Origin: DASVHF01 sp036382695
Lineage (GTDB): Bacteria > Patescibacteriota > Microgenomatia > Woykebacterales > RBG-16-39-9b
Length of the DNA stretch: 14,892 bases
Assembly: GCA_036382695.1 (NCBI GenBank)
Contig: DASVHF010000059.1
Location: 1-14,892 of the forward strand
Direction of reading: 5' to 3'
Shown here: positions 1 to 6,129 of the stretch, piece after piece
Numbering within the stretch: position 1 is the stretch's first letter
Layout of the letters: each line of letters opens with the position of its first letter
Made by a program: the position numbers and the translations under genes
The notes under the pieces: model-generated
Seen by the model: the letters and a program-made list of their open reading frames with translations, nothing else
Told to the model about the DNA's origin: nothing
Databases searched by the model: none

Positions 1-13
1 CGAAGGCCTTCCC

Positions 14-247
14 TTAGGTGAGGTTCTCGAAGTCTTCCGGCGCAGAGGTGAGGACCTTCAGGCTGTAGTGCAGCACTACAGGAGAGACTGGGTAGCACTC
101 TCGAAGGCAGTGCTCGCCGTGGCGATCGTGATGGCTCCTTACTTCCCACCGCGGCAAAACGGAGCAAGCAAGGTCGAACAAGTCGTCTGAACCAACCCGA
201 TTCAGCCTGAGCACCGCGCCCACAACAACACGCGGTGCTTTCTTCAT
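14..247 (-). CDS. Hypothetical small protein, 77 aa
   Basis: I do not recognise this protein. It reads as a complete 77-residue frame from ATG to TAA. It begins with a basic, hydrophobic segment (MKKAPRVVVGAVLRL), followed by a polar part with three Cys and several His/Arg residues around residues 28-52. There is no clear membrane helix and no catalytic motif. Codon choice (many GAC, GAG, CTG, CAC) looks like real coding and resembles the GC-richer small genes near 4300-6100 more than topA next door. On the minus strand an AGGAGA lies at 261-266, 13 bases before the start (long), and a TATACT-like -10 at 280-285. The gene points away from topA. It could be spurious; existence is moderately supported, function unknown. 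Confidence 0.5.
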   Translation of the reverse strand: MKKAPRVVVGAVLRLNRVGSDDLFDLACSVLPRWEVRSHHDRHGEHCLRECYPVSPVVLHYSLKVLTSAPEDFENLT

Positions 248-427
248 TTTTAAAACCTTTTCTCCTTTGTTTAGTATTTAGTATATGGAATGCCGCAGCA
301 GTTGAGAGTACATAAGTTGTCTTCGGACGAATGCCCGAATGAATTTATTTGCGGAGAATGCTTAGCTTTAGCGCAGTAGCCGAGAGTACTTAAATTTTAA
401 ACTATGCGAAAAATTGATTACGGAGGA

Positions 428-436
428 TGCTATACT
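428..436 (+). promoter_or_regulatory. Extended -10 promoter of topA
   Basis: TGCTATACT is a near-consensus extended -10 element. It lies 10 bases before the ATG at 447, so transcription should begin at about 442-444 and the mRNA would be leaderless or carry only a few untranslated bases. No convincing -35 is seen. The GGAGG at 422-426 lies upstream of the expected transcript start and 20 bases from the ATG, so it is unlikely to be the ribosome site. Confidence 0.55.
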
Positions 437-446
437 ATTAAGGATT

Positions 447-2549
447 ATGCCGGAAAATCTAGTTGTCGTTGAGAGTCCAACCAAAGCACGGACGCTTTCC
501 CGTTTTCTTGGAACTGAATATAAAATCGAGGCTAGTATGGGTCATGTGCGCGATTTGCCGAAGGCCAAACTAGGTGTTGAGATTGAAAGGAGCTTCGAAC
601 CACAATATGTCATTCCTCGCGCTAAAAGAAAGGTGGTTGAGCATCTTCGTGACGTAGCACGCAAAGCATCAAGAGTAATTCTTGCCACGGATCCGGATAG
701 GGAGGGCGAGGCGATTGCATGGCACATCCAGCAACTTGTTGCTGGAATGAAAAATGCAGAATTAAGCCTGCCTGCCGGTAAGGCAGGAATTAAGAATGAA
801 AAAAAGAAGAAGAAAGAAAATTCTAAATTCAATCGAATAGTTTTCCACGAAATCACCAAGGAGGCTGTTGAGAAGGCGCTGAGAGAGCCGAGAAAGCTTG
901 ATTTGCGGCTAATCGATGCACAGGTGGCCCGGAGAGTGCTAGACCGTTTGGTAGGCTACAAACTTTCTCCACTGCTTTGGAAAAAAGTGAAAAGCGGTCT
1001 TTCTGCTGGTCGTGTTCAGTCTGTTGCCGTTAGATTAATTGTCGAGCGGGAGCGGGAGATCGAAGCCTTTAAACCACAGGAGTATTGGAGCGTCAAAGCA
1101 CTGCTTCGAAGTCAAAAGGAAGCAGAGCTTGGCCCTTCGGACGCAAAGATCAAAAATCAAAAAGAAAAAGAATTTGAGGCGAGTTTGGTTAAGATTGGTG
1201 ATAAGAAAGCAGAGATAAAAAATAAGCGCGAAGCGCTTGCGATCCTTGCGGGTCTAGAAAAAGCAAGCTACGCGGTTTCTAATTGCGAAGAAAAAGAAGT
1301 CAAAAAATATCCCTACCCGCCATTTACCACCTCTACCATGACCCAGACTGCCGCGAACTCGTACGGATTTACTGCCAAAAAGACGATGAAACTTGCCCAA
1401 GATTTATACGAGGAAGGTCTGATTACTTACCACCGTACTGATTCTGTGAATCTGGCACCAATAGCACTTGCCACCGCAAGAAAATATATAAAAGAAGTAT
1501 ACGGAGCCGATTTTCTCCCACCATCCGCTCGTGTTTATAAAACAAAAAGTAAATTGGCTCAGGAGGCTCACGAGGCCATACGACCCACTAAAGTGGGAAT
1601 GACAAACGACAAATTACAAATGTCAAACGACCATAAAAAATTATATGATTTGGTTTGGAAACGGTTTGTTGCCAGCCAGATGGCTGAGGCCATCTACGAT
1701 CAAGTGTTATTAGATATAAATGCTACCAACTCTCAACTCCAAACTGCTGATTATTTATTCAAGGCTAGTGGATCAGTAATCAAATTTCCTGGATGGCTCA
1801 CGATTTACGGTAGGAAAAAGGGAGAAGTAGCAGATCCCGATGAAAAACAGATCCCAGCTCTAGCAGTTGGTACGCCTTTAGACTTACTCAAACTTAGCCC
1901 AGATCAACATTTCACCGAGCCTCCACCAAGATACACGGAAGCTAGCCTGATCAAACTACTTGAGGAAAAAGGGATTGGTCGCCCCAGTACCTACGCGCCA
2001 ATAATCTCCACCATACAAGAGCGAAATTACGTTGAGCTGGAACAGAGGAAATTTCGCCCTACACCACTTGGAGCTGCGGTAAACGATTTTCTAGTGAAAA
2101 ATTTCCCTGGGATTGTCGATGTTTCTTTTACGGCTAAAATGGAGGATCAACTAGACGATATTGCGAATGGTGAAAAACAATGGGTACCGATAATAGCCGA
2201 ATTTTACAATCCATTTTCAAAGGAGCTGGAAAAAACATTTGAGGAAAGTGACCGAGTAAAGATCTTTCCAGAACTAACAAGTGAAAAATGCCCCGAGGGC
2301 CATCCACTGGTTATTCGTTACGGACGATTTGGTAAATTTCTTGCTTGCGAAAAATTTCCAGAACACAAATTTACAAAAGGTTTTGAGGATAAAACTGACT
2401 CAGTTTGCCCAGAAAGTGGCGATCCAGTAGTAATAAAAAGAACAAGAAAAGGGCGTCCGTTTTACGGCTGCGGTGGTTATCCAAAATGCAAATGGATGAG
2501 CTGGCGACTGCCGAAAAAGGTGTCGGAAACCTCGTCTTCCCCAAATTGA
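447..2549 (+). CDS. topA: DNA topoisomerase I (type IA)
   Basis: Relaxes negatively supercoiled DNA by cutting and passing one strand. The 700-residue protein has the TOPRIM metal site (VVVESPTKA at 5-13; DPDREGE at 82-88), the type IA core (GLSAGRVQSVAVRL at 184-197) and the active-site tyrosine Tyr328 in GLITYHRTDS. The QEAHEAIRP motif and GIGRPSTYA follow. Two degenerate topoisomerase zinc ribbons close the protein. The first is C/H-type; the last has three Cys (CPESG ... CGGYPKC) where four are usual. ATG447 is chosen because family similarity starts there; a TTG at 414 in frame would put the promoter inside the gene. Compared with E. coli TopA there is an extra basic stretch at residues 101-128 and a Lys-rich stretch near 231-262, discussed as repeat inserts. 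The stop codon overlaps the -35 box of the next gene. Confidence 0.97.
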   Translation: MPENLVVVESPTKARTLSRFLGTEYKIEASMGHVRDLPKAKLGVEIERSFEPQYVIPRAKRKVVEHLRDVARKASRVILATDPDREGEAIAWHIQQLVAGMKNAELSLPAGKAGIKNEKKKKKENSKFNRIVFHEITKEAVEKALREPRKLDLRLIDAQVARRVLDRLVGYKLSPLLWKKVKSGLSAGRVQSVAVRLIVEREREIEAFKPQEYWSVKALLRSQKEAELGPSDAKIKNQKEKEFEASLVKIGDKKAEIKNKREALAILAGLEKASYAVSNCEEKEVKKYPYPPFTTSTMTQTAANSYGFTAKKTMKLAQDLYEEGLITYHRTDSVNLAPIALATARKYIKEVYGADFLPPSARVYKTKSKLAQEAHEAIRPTKVGMTNDKLQMSNDHKKLYDLVWKRFVASQMAEAIYDQVLLDINATNSQLQTADYLFKASGSVIKFPGWLTIYGRKKGEVADPDEKQIPALAVGTPLDLLKLSPDQHFTEPPPRYTEASLIKLLEEKGIGRPSTYAPIISTIQERNYVELEQRKFRPTPLGAAVNDFLVKNFPGIVDVSFTAKMEDQLDDIANGEKQWVPIIAEFYNPFSKELEKTFEESDRVKIFPELTSEKCPEGHPLVIRYGRFGKFLACEKFPEHKFTKGFEDKTDSVCPESGDPVVIKRTRKGRPFYGCGGYPKCKWMSWRLPKKVSETSSSPN
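747..830 (+). repeat. In-frame repeat-like insert within topA
   Basis: These 28 codons (residues 101-128 of TopA) fall where E. coli TopA goes straight from the helix after DxDREGE to the RxVFxEIT strand. The DNA holds an inverted repeat CCTGCC(771-776)/GGCAGG(782-787), then an A-rich tract ending in AAATTCTAAATTC-like sequence. Similar short AT-rich repeats occur between genes in this window (14672-14790). The encoded segment is basic and of low complexity. Related A-x-I-K-N-x-K stretches recur at 1143 and 1209 in topA and at 9170 in thyA. Confidence 0.6.
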
Positions 2550-2572
2550 CATTTTTATTGATGTGTTAAAAT
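2546..2572 (+). promoter_or_regulatory. Promoter of the CBS-domain gene
   Basis: A perfect TTGACA -35 (2546-2551) overlaps the topA stop codon. TAAAAT at 2567-2572 can serve as the -10, with a short 15-base spacer. The block GTGTTAAAAT is identical to that of the stronger promoter at 4133-4161. Transcription would begin near 2579, leaving a leader of about 14 bases without a Shine-Dalgarno site before ATG2593. Confidence 0.55.
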
Positions 2573-2592
2573 ATGTAGAAAATTAATCTGCC

Positions 2593-3825
2593 ATGATAGA
2601 AACGCTAATTTTTGTAACTCTTTTTCTGCTTTCTGCTTTCTTTGCTTCTAGCGAGACTGCGATTTTTTCGATCAGTAAATTCAAACTTCATTCATTAGTC
2701 AAAGAAGGCAGATCCGGGTCTGCCGCCCTGCAAAGGCTAAAAAACAACCCAAACCGACTTCTCGCTACGATTTTAGTTAGTAACAATTTAGTCAATATAC
2801 TTATTGCTTCTTACGCAACATTTTTAGCCACCCGTGCCTTTGGATCAGTTGGAGTGGGTGTTGCGACTGGCGTTGTGACTATATCACTCCTTATTCTTGG
2901 CGACACTTTGCCAAAAAGTCTAGCAGCTCACAATAGCGCGTCAATCGCCCTTTTTGTGGCACCCGCGCTGGAAATCGTCGGCTTTTTTCTTTATCCTGCA
3001 GTTGTTGTGCTTGAAAAAATCTCCTCGTTTTTCACCCACCTATTTTCTACCCATTCGCCGGTAGTAACCGAAGAAGAGCTCAAGAGTGTGATTGCGATTA
3101 GTGAAGAAGCCGGACTTTTAGGACGCGATGCGGCAGAAATCATGGAAAACGTAGTTGAGTTTGAGGACGTGCGGGTAAGTGAAGTAATGACTCCTGAGAT
3201 TTCGGTTGTGTATTTAGATGGGGATAAAAGTCTTCGGGAAGTAATGGATGTGGTGGTAAAAACAGATTACTCCCGATTTCCTGTTTTTGAGGGAGACGAA
3301 GAAAATATCATCGGAATATTTGACATCGATTTTGCCCTGAGGGAAATCCAAAAGCGAAGTTGGGATACAAAAATAAAGGAGCTGACGGTGCCACCTTTTA
3401 TTGTTCCAGAAGGTAAAAAAGTGGCTGATCTCCTCTCCGATTTCGCAAAGTTGAAGAAAAAATTTGCTTTAGTGGTAGATGAACATGGAAGTTTTACGGG
3501 AGTGGTTTCGCTGGAAGATATTTTGGAGGAGATAGTCGGAGACATATTCGATAAAAGTCTGAAAGCAGATAGGGTGGTAAAGCCGATTGAAGGTGGTGGG
3601 TTTGAAATTAAGGGATCAGCAAGGATTTCTGACATAGAAGATGTCCTTCACGTGAATTTGAAGGGAGATGGTTTTACAACGCTTGCAGGGTTGATTGAGA
3701 CTCAAATTGGGCGTATACCTCAAAAAGGCGAACGCGTGAGGCTAAAAAATTTTGAAATTGAAATCGAAGACGCCGATAATCGTTTAATCCACCGCGTCCG
3801 CTTATATCGTCTCCCAGCGATTTAA
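2593..3825 (+). CDS. CNNM/CorC-HlyC family membrane protein with CBS pair
   Basis: Integral membrane protein of the DUF21-CBS-CorC type. Members are linked to Mg2+/Co2+ efflux or magnesium homeostasis. The order is complete for the family. The N-terminal DUF21 region has hydrophobic segments at about 3-25, 55-82, 85-105 and 115-145, with family motifs FFASSETAIFS (16-26), LVSNNLVNI (61-69) and GDTLPKSL (103-110). A helical linker carries VTEEELKSVI (158-167). Two CBS motifs follow at about 195-255 (VMTP; YSRFPVFEG) and 262-318 (VVDEHGSFTGVVSLEDILEE). The C-terminal CorC/HlyC domain lies at about 328-408. At 410 residues it has normal length. The older label hemolysin is not supported as a function. 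It has its own promoter inside the end of topA and a very short leader. Confidence 0.93.
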   Translation: MIETLIFVTLFLLSAFFASSETAIFSISKFKLHSLVKEGRSGSAALQRLKNNPNRLLATILVSNNLVNILIASYATFLATRAFGSVGVGVATGVVTISLLILGDTLPKSLAAHNSASIALFVAPALEIVGFFLYPAVVVLEKISSFFTHLFSTHSPVVTEEELKSVIAISEEAGLLGRDAAEIMENVVEFEDVRVSEVMTPEISVVYLDGDKSLREVMDVVVKTDYSRFPVFEGDEENIIGIFDIDFALREIQKRSWDTKIKELTVPPFIVPEGKKVADLLSDFAKLKKKFALVVDEHGSFTGVVSLEDILEEIVGDIFDKSLKADRVVKPIEGGGFEIKGSARISDIEDVLHVNLKGDGFTTLAGLIETQIGRIPQKGERVRLKNFEIEIEDADNRLIHRVRLYRLPAI

Positions 3826-3832
3826 ATTCTTT

Positions 3833-3886
3833 GCTACCTTTTGCCGAAAAGGTAGCACCAAAGCGGCCGCCAAACTACGGGAGCTG
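3833..3886 (+). repeat. Dispersed hairpin element, copy A
   Basis: Starts with a perfect 10-bp hairpin, GCTACCTTTT (3833-3842) and AAAAGGTAGC (3847-3856), with a GCCG loop. It continues CACCAAAG, a GC-rich CGGCCGCC block, AAACT and GCTGT. The same order of blocks occurs in the same orientation at 10359-10414, also a few bases after the stop codon of a gene. The stem sequences differ between copies, but most stem pairs are kept. Confidence 0.6.
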
Positions 3887-3918
3887 TTGGACTAACCAAA
3901 AAAGCTTCGGGACATCCT

Positions 3919-3954
3919 CTGGAATTCCCCCGATTAAATCGAGGTCAGTTCCAG
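3919..3954 (+). other. Intergenic inverted repeat
   Basis: CTGGAA (3919-3924) pairs with TTCCAG (3949-3954). Inside lies CGAT (3931-3934)/ATCG (3938-3941) with a TAA loop. Together with the hairpin element before it and the terminator after it, it suggests that 3826-4010 is transcribed and folded. I see no gene in 3826-4132; the open frame at 3831-4091 has no start signal or protein-like composition. Confidence 0.35.
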
Positions 3955-3984
3955 TTTCCTCTTTGCTTTTTTGCAAGTCCAAAG

Positions 3985-4010
3985 ACGCCGTCCTCGTAAG
4001 GCGGTTTTTT
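3985..4010 (+). terminator. Probable intrinsic terminator
   Basis: CGCC (3986-3989) pairs with GGCG (4000-4003) around a 10-base loop and is followed at once by six T (4005-4010). The stem is short, so efficiency is uncertain, but the placement between the CBS-domain gene and the next promoter fits. Confidence 0.5.
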
Positions 4011-4132
4011 ATTAGGTCAGAATCAGAGTACTTTAGCTTGGGTTCTATTAGTGTCGACTATTGCTCAAGCGCAGGGCGCGGGAATACATGAAAACTGAGA
4101 AAGTTTTGAACATATAGAGCGTACTACAGTGG

Positions 4133-4161
4133 TTGACATTTAACCTATAGTGTGTTAAAAT
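4133..4161 (+). promoter_or_regulatory. Strong sigma-70-type promoter of the small-gene island
   Basis: TTGACA (4133-4138), a 17-base spacer (4139-4155) and TAAAAT (4156-4161). This is the best-matching promoter in the window. The expected transcript start is about 4168, directly before the folded leader. Confidence 0.8.
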
Positions 4162-4168
4162 GACTATG

Positions 4169-4294
4169 TCTGTCTAGCGAAAGCTAGGACAGAATTTTGC
4201 ACCTTATATACGGCGGGTTTGGCCTTATTGCTAGTCCCGCCGAAGAGGCTTTTATCTTCGGGCTAAGGATGAAGGTTTCTTCGGCGGGATTTTT
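4169..4294 (+). promoter_or_regulatory. Attenuator-like structured leader
   Basis: The leader opens with a stable hairpin capped by a GAAA tetraloop: TCTGTC-TAGC (4169-4178) with GCTA (4183-4186) and GACAGA (4188-4193), one bulged G. CCCGCCG at 4236-4242 can then pair with CGGCGGG at 4211-4217. Extended as CCCGCCGAAGA (4236-4246), it can instead pair with TCTTCGGCGGG (4278-4288), which is followed by ATTTTT (4289-4294). The second fold is a textbook intrinsic terminator and the first excludes it. A third local pairing, CGAAGA (4241-4246) with TCTTCG (4255-4260), competes as well. No leader peptide with a codon run is visible, so the trigger could be a ligand, a protein or an RNA. I do not recognise a known riboswitch class. 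Confidence 0.65.
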
Positions 4295-4311
4295 AGTAGG
4301 AGAGAACCGAA

Positions 4312-4458
4312 TTGAAAAAAAGCCTCGAGCATACCTGCGCCGTCTGCAAAGGCGATGGTTGCAGGGAGTGCTTATTCACTGGTGCGGACGTAGACCCGAT
4401 CGAGGTCGAGATCATCAGGGCCTCGTTCCCCATGCTCGTTCTGCCGCGACAGAGGTAG
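4312..4458 (+). CDS. Small Cys4 zinc-finger-like protein, 48 aa
   Basis: Starts at TTG with AGGAG at 4298-4302, nine bases upstream, just past the attenuator hairpin. The protein carries CAVCKGDGCRECLFTG at residues 9-24, a CxxC-x4-CxxC pattern with the glycines typical of the DnaJ-type zinc finger (CxxCxGxG). An acidic then hydrophobic tail (VDPIEVEIIRASFPMLVL) follows. In size and Cys layout it recalls anti-TRAP, a roughly 53-residue DnaJ-finger-like regulator, but no homology can be claimed by eye. Zinc binding is inferred from the four Cys. It is the first gene after the regulated leader, so it may act as a regulator or assembly factor for the island. It ends TAG, with the Shine-Dalgarno of the next candidate overlapping the stop. 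Confidence 0.6.
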   Translation: MKKSLEHTCAVCKGDGCRECLFTGADVDPIEVEIIRASFPMLVLPRQR

Positions 4459-4469
4459 GAGGTGTACGA

Positions 4470-4604
4470 ATGCGAGAGCTAGCGACTTCCTATCATCATG
4501 GTGGTCACGATCGCGGTCGTGGTGTTGGCAGCGAATACGCCTGCCCTGATCGCGATCAGTCGAACCGCCGAAGCGCTCACCATCCGGTGACGTATCCCCA
4601 ATGA
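4470..4604 (+). CDS. Candidate 44-aa ORF with strong RBS (doubtful)
   Basis: ATG4470 follows a perfect AGGAGG (4457-4462) with a 7-base spacer, so translation should begin here if the RNA is open. The product (MRELATSYHHGGHDRGRGVG...) is rich in His, Gly and Arg and does not look like a folded protein. The +1 frame over the same DNA gives a hydrophobic peptide instead (4498-4590). Either this is a short translated regulatory frame, or the real gene is in the other frame and a frameshift or sequence error separates it from the ribosome site. Confidence 0.3.
   Translation: MRELATSYHHGGHDRGRGVGSEYACPDRDQSNRRSAHHPVTYPQ
4498..4590 (+). CDS. Candidate 30-aa hydrophobic peptide, alternative frame
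   Basis: ATG4498 opens a 30-residue frame (MVVTIAVVVLAANTPALIAI then SRTAEALTIR) that would form one membrane helix with a short polar tail. It is in the same frame as the Cys4 gene, separated from it by two TAG codons (4456 and 4480). It has no clear Shine-Dalgarno of its own. Its composition is more protein-like than the overlapping frame. It competes with 4470-4604 and both are unlikely to be right. Confidence 0.3.
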   Translation: MVVTIAVVVLAANTPALIAISRTAEALTIR

Positions 4605-4617
4605 GGAGGCACAGAAA

Positions 4618-4635
4618 GTGAAACGCGCCGTCTAG
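4618..4635 (+). other. Five-codon mini-ORF with perfect RBS
   Basis: AGGAGG (4604-4609), an 8-base spacer, then GTG and the codons for MKRAV before TAG at 4633. It may be a real minimal ORF with a regulatory role, a decayed gene start, or chance. In the same frame the sequence continues past TAG as TTGDGVLIRG before TAA at 4666. Confidence 0.2.
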
Positions 4636-4929
4636 ACAACCGGGGACGGAGTACTGATAAGGGGATAAAACGGCAATCGGCACCCCAACAGTCCCGGCGA
4701 TGTCGTGATAAACCTCAATTTCTCAAAATCCTGGGGGAAGTACTTAAGGAGCGAATCACTGCATTGCAAATTTACCTTAAGTCCAGGCGGGTACTCGGCG
4801 CGCAAGCTAAGAGACCTGCAACCTTCCACCAGCTTAAGTCTATAACCTGCTGGTTGTAGGGTTAAGAGGAGAGTTGAGACCCAAAGTTTCGACTCTAACG
4901 GCCTAATAATGAGGAAGAGGAGGTGGAAG
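4636..4929 (+). other. Stretch without a confident gene; structured, one weak ORF
   Basis: A GTG-started frame at 4705-4845 would encode 46 residues (MINLNFSKSWGKYLRS...), but it has no Shine-Dalgarno. Two hairpins are visible: ACCAGC/GCTGGT between about 4828 and 4856, and a nine-pair stem GAGTTGAGA/TTTCGACTC around 4871-4895 (with wobble pairs). The stretch may be a translated remnant or an untranslated structured spacer in the mRNA; I cannot decide. Confidence 0.3.
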
Positions 4930-5133
4930 ATGCAGGCCGTGTTGGTGACAGAACAGCTGCTGCCTCCGGAAGAGGCAATGGCACGCTTCGTCATGCTAAG
5001 CGCTGCGACCCTTTCTATACGGGAAGGCTCTCTTACGCTTACGCTGAAGCGAAGGGATGGTAGGGTGGAAGGATTTATAGAGGCTGCTGGTCTCGAGATT
5101 CCTTTCAGTTCACCAGGCCAATTCGGAAAGTGA
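4930..5133 (+). CDS. Hypothetical protein, 67 aa
   Basis: I do not recognise this protein. ATG4930 is chosen over an in-frame ATG at 4909 because AGGAGG at 4918-4923 sits six bases before it. The 67 residues have no membrane helix. A probable N-terminal helix (EEAMARFVMLSAATL, about 14-28) leads into alternating segments suggesting a small beta sheet (GSLTLTLKRRDGRVEGFI, about 33-50) and a Gly/Pro-rich end. The next gene starts 12 bases after its stop, so the two are probably co-transcribed. Confidence 0.62.
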   Translation: MQAVLVTEQLLPPEEAMARFVMLSAATLSIREGSLTLTLKRRDGRVEGFIEAAGLEIPFSSPGQFGK

Positions 5134-5145
5134 GGAGGTGAGAGG

Positions 5146-5262
5146 ATGAAGGGAATGGTTCTTTCTTTGTTGAGAACAGCGATCGTTCTTGCAATAGCAA
5201 TAGGCGTAGCGGCTTATCTGCTGTTCCAGCCGACGATCGAAGCTCTCCAACGCAATCCGTGA
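5146..5262 (+). CDS. Small single-pass membrane protein, 38 aa
   Basis: ATG5146 follows a GGAGGTGAGAGG Shine-Dalgarno region just after the stop of the previous gene. The product has one strong hydrophobic helix at about residues 5-27 (LSLLRTAIVLAIAIGVAAYL), a short basic start and a short polar tail ending QRNP. No family is recognised. It is probably the last gene of the transcript begun at 4133, since a GC-rich hairpin follows at 5284-5326 and a new promoter at 5407. Confidence 0.6.
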   Translation: MKGMVLSLLRTAIVLAIAIGVAAYLLFQPTIEALQRNP

Positions 5263-5283
5263 AAACCGAATACACGAACTTCG

Positions 5284-5326
5284 CGGCGAGGTGGGACTGC
5301 TTTCGAGCAACTTCTCCGCCTCGCCG
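5284..5326 (+). terminator. Hairpin, possible terminator of the first small-gene unit
   Basis: CGGCGAGG (5284-5291) pairs perfectly with CCTCGCCG (5319-5326). Inside lies a second hairpin TGCT-TTCG-AGCA with a UUCG tetraloop. The T-rich tract that follows (5333-5350) is interrupted and begins several bases late, so it may be a weak terminator or a 3' stabilising structure. Confidence 0.45.
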
Positions 5327-5406
5327 ACAACACCTTTTATTCTTATTTTCCACAATCACATCTTTTTAATAATTCCTAAGCGACCTTATTCTTTGCAGCT
5401 TGGTTG

Positions 5407-5412
5407 TATAAT
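5407..5412 (+). promoter_or_regulatory. Promoter -10 for the pilin-like gene
   Basis: A perfect TATAAT, with expected start near 5419. No good -35 is seen at the standard distance. Instead TTGCA at 5394 and GGTTG just before the -10 match the same blocks at the promoter at 6118, which hints at a shared class of promoter. Confidence 0.55.
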
Positions 5413-5441
5413 AGGGCGAGCAAGCTGGGAAGGAGGTCAAC

Positions 5442-5837
5442 GTGAAAGCTATTGTCGTTATTCTCACACTGGTAGCGCTTGCGGCGATAGGAGGAGGTTC
5501 GCTTCTTTCGGCCCGTGCGTTTGGCTGTCTGGAAAACTTCCCAATTGGGATTCTGGACAGACCCGATCAGTGGAACGAATATCTACAGGCGATAGGTGGC
5601 GTGTTTCTCGCTCTAGGCGGTTTGGTATTTATCCTGCTAATTCCCCTGATTCACTCCGCCGGTCAGCAAATAGATGGAAGGGACCAGATGAGACGGCTGA
5701 TTACTAAGAGAGCCTTCTGTGGTATGGCGACAATGAGGCGAGAAAAAGGCCAGGTGCTATCCGAATACCTGCTGATTTTAGCCCTTATCGGGATAGCAGC
5801 AGTTGGAACTCTGGTGGTACTCGGTCTTATCTTCTAG
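5442..5837 (+). CDS. Membrane protein with C-terminal Flp/class III pilin-like segment
   Basis: GTG5442 follows AGGAGG (5431-5436) at five bases. The 131 residues hold three hydrophobic segments: 3-24, about 50-71 and 109-131. The last part is notable. MRREKG at 98-103 is followed by QVLSEYLLILALIGIAAVG, which fits the class III (Flp-type) prepilin rule: Gly at the cut site, Glu at +5, Tyr at +6, then a hydrophobic helix. In known Flp pilins this motif is N-terminal behind a short basic leader. Here it is near the C-terminus, unless translation also starts at ATG5724, giving a 37-residue pilin with a nine-residue leader. No separate ribosome site is seen there. The first 90 residues match no family I know. 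The 75-residue gene follows in the same transcript. Confidence 0.72.
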   Translation: MKAIVVILTLVALAAIGGGSLLSARAFGCLENFPIGILDRPDQWNEYLQAIGGVFLALGGLVFILLIPLIHSAGQQIDGRDQMRRLITKRAFCGMATMRREKGQVLSEYLLILALIGIAAVGTLVVLGLIF

Positions 5838-5860
5838 CAAGATAATCAAGGAGGAGAGGT

Positions 5861-6088
5861 GTGAGACGCGAAAGCGGAAATCGTAGAGGGATGAGAGAGA
5901 GCGGTTGGGATCTGCTCCATGTTCTGATGATGATCATGGTGCTAGGCCTGCTGGCTTTCCTGGCTCTCATGACCTATTTCCTAGTCACAGACAATCCTGC
6001 TTTGCAAGAGCAAAGTCGCCAGGGAGAACCAATCAGAGAGATGATTGTCAGCCCCGTGGATGTAACTGCGGGGCCGATCGCATTTTAG
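5861..6088 (+). CDS. Small single-pass membrane protein, 75 aa
   Basis: GTG5861 follows AGGAGGA (5849-5855) at about five bases and lies 23 bases after the previous stop, so it is probably in the same operon. The N-terminus is strongly basic (six Arg in the first 12 residues). One hydrophobic helix follows at about 19-43 (LLHVLMMIMVLGLLAFLALM) and then a polar tail of about 30 residues ending VTAGPIAF. The positive-inside rule predicts a cytoplasmic N-terminus and an external tail. The basic start, Gly15 and the helix resemble a prepilin or TadE-like layout, but Glu at +5 is absent. No family assignment. Confidence 0.65.
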   Translation: MRRESGNRRGMRESGWDLLHVLMMIMVLGLLAFLALMTYFLVTDNPALQEQSRQGEPIREMIVSPVDVTAGPIAF

Positions 6089-6117
6089 GTATAAAAACGG
6101 GGCTTGCATGGTTGCTG

Positions 6118-6123
6118 TATAAT
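6118..6123 (+). promoter_or_regulatory. Promoter -10 of the large RNA
   Basis: A perfect TATAAT preceded by TTGCAT (6104-6109) and GGTTG, the same blocks as in the promoter at 5407. Expected transcript start is about 6130, 40 bases after the last small gene and just before the first paired stem. Confidence 0.55.
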
Positions 6124-6129
6124 GTTTAC

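Noticed and set aside
414..446. Upstream TTG start for topA
   Set aside because: The 11 extra residues precede the conserved N-terminus and would overlap the extended -10 box at 428-436.
3831..4091. 86-codon plus-strand ORF after the CBS-domain gene
   Set aside because: It starts at TTG without a ribosome site, runs through a hairpin repeat and a terminator, and has no protein-like pattern.
4197..4604. 135-codon ORF starting before the attenuator
   Set aside because: It begins at a TTG inside the leader and reads through the terminator hairpin and, out of frame, across the Cys4 gene. Only its last part, from ATG4470, has a ribosome site.
4372..4994. Minus-strand ORFs opposite the small-gene island
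   Set aside because: They have no ribosome sites, read as Ser/Leu/His-rich translations of the reverse strand, and overlap each other and the better-supported plus-strand genes.
5291..5707. 138-codon ORF overlapping the pilin-like gene
   Set aside because: It starts inside the 5284-5326 hairpin with no ribosome site and crosses the promoter at 5407. The frame at 5442 has AGGAGG and membrane helices.
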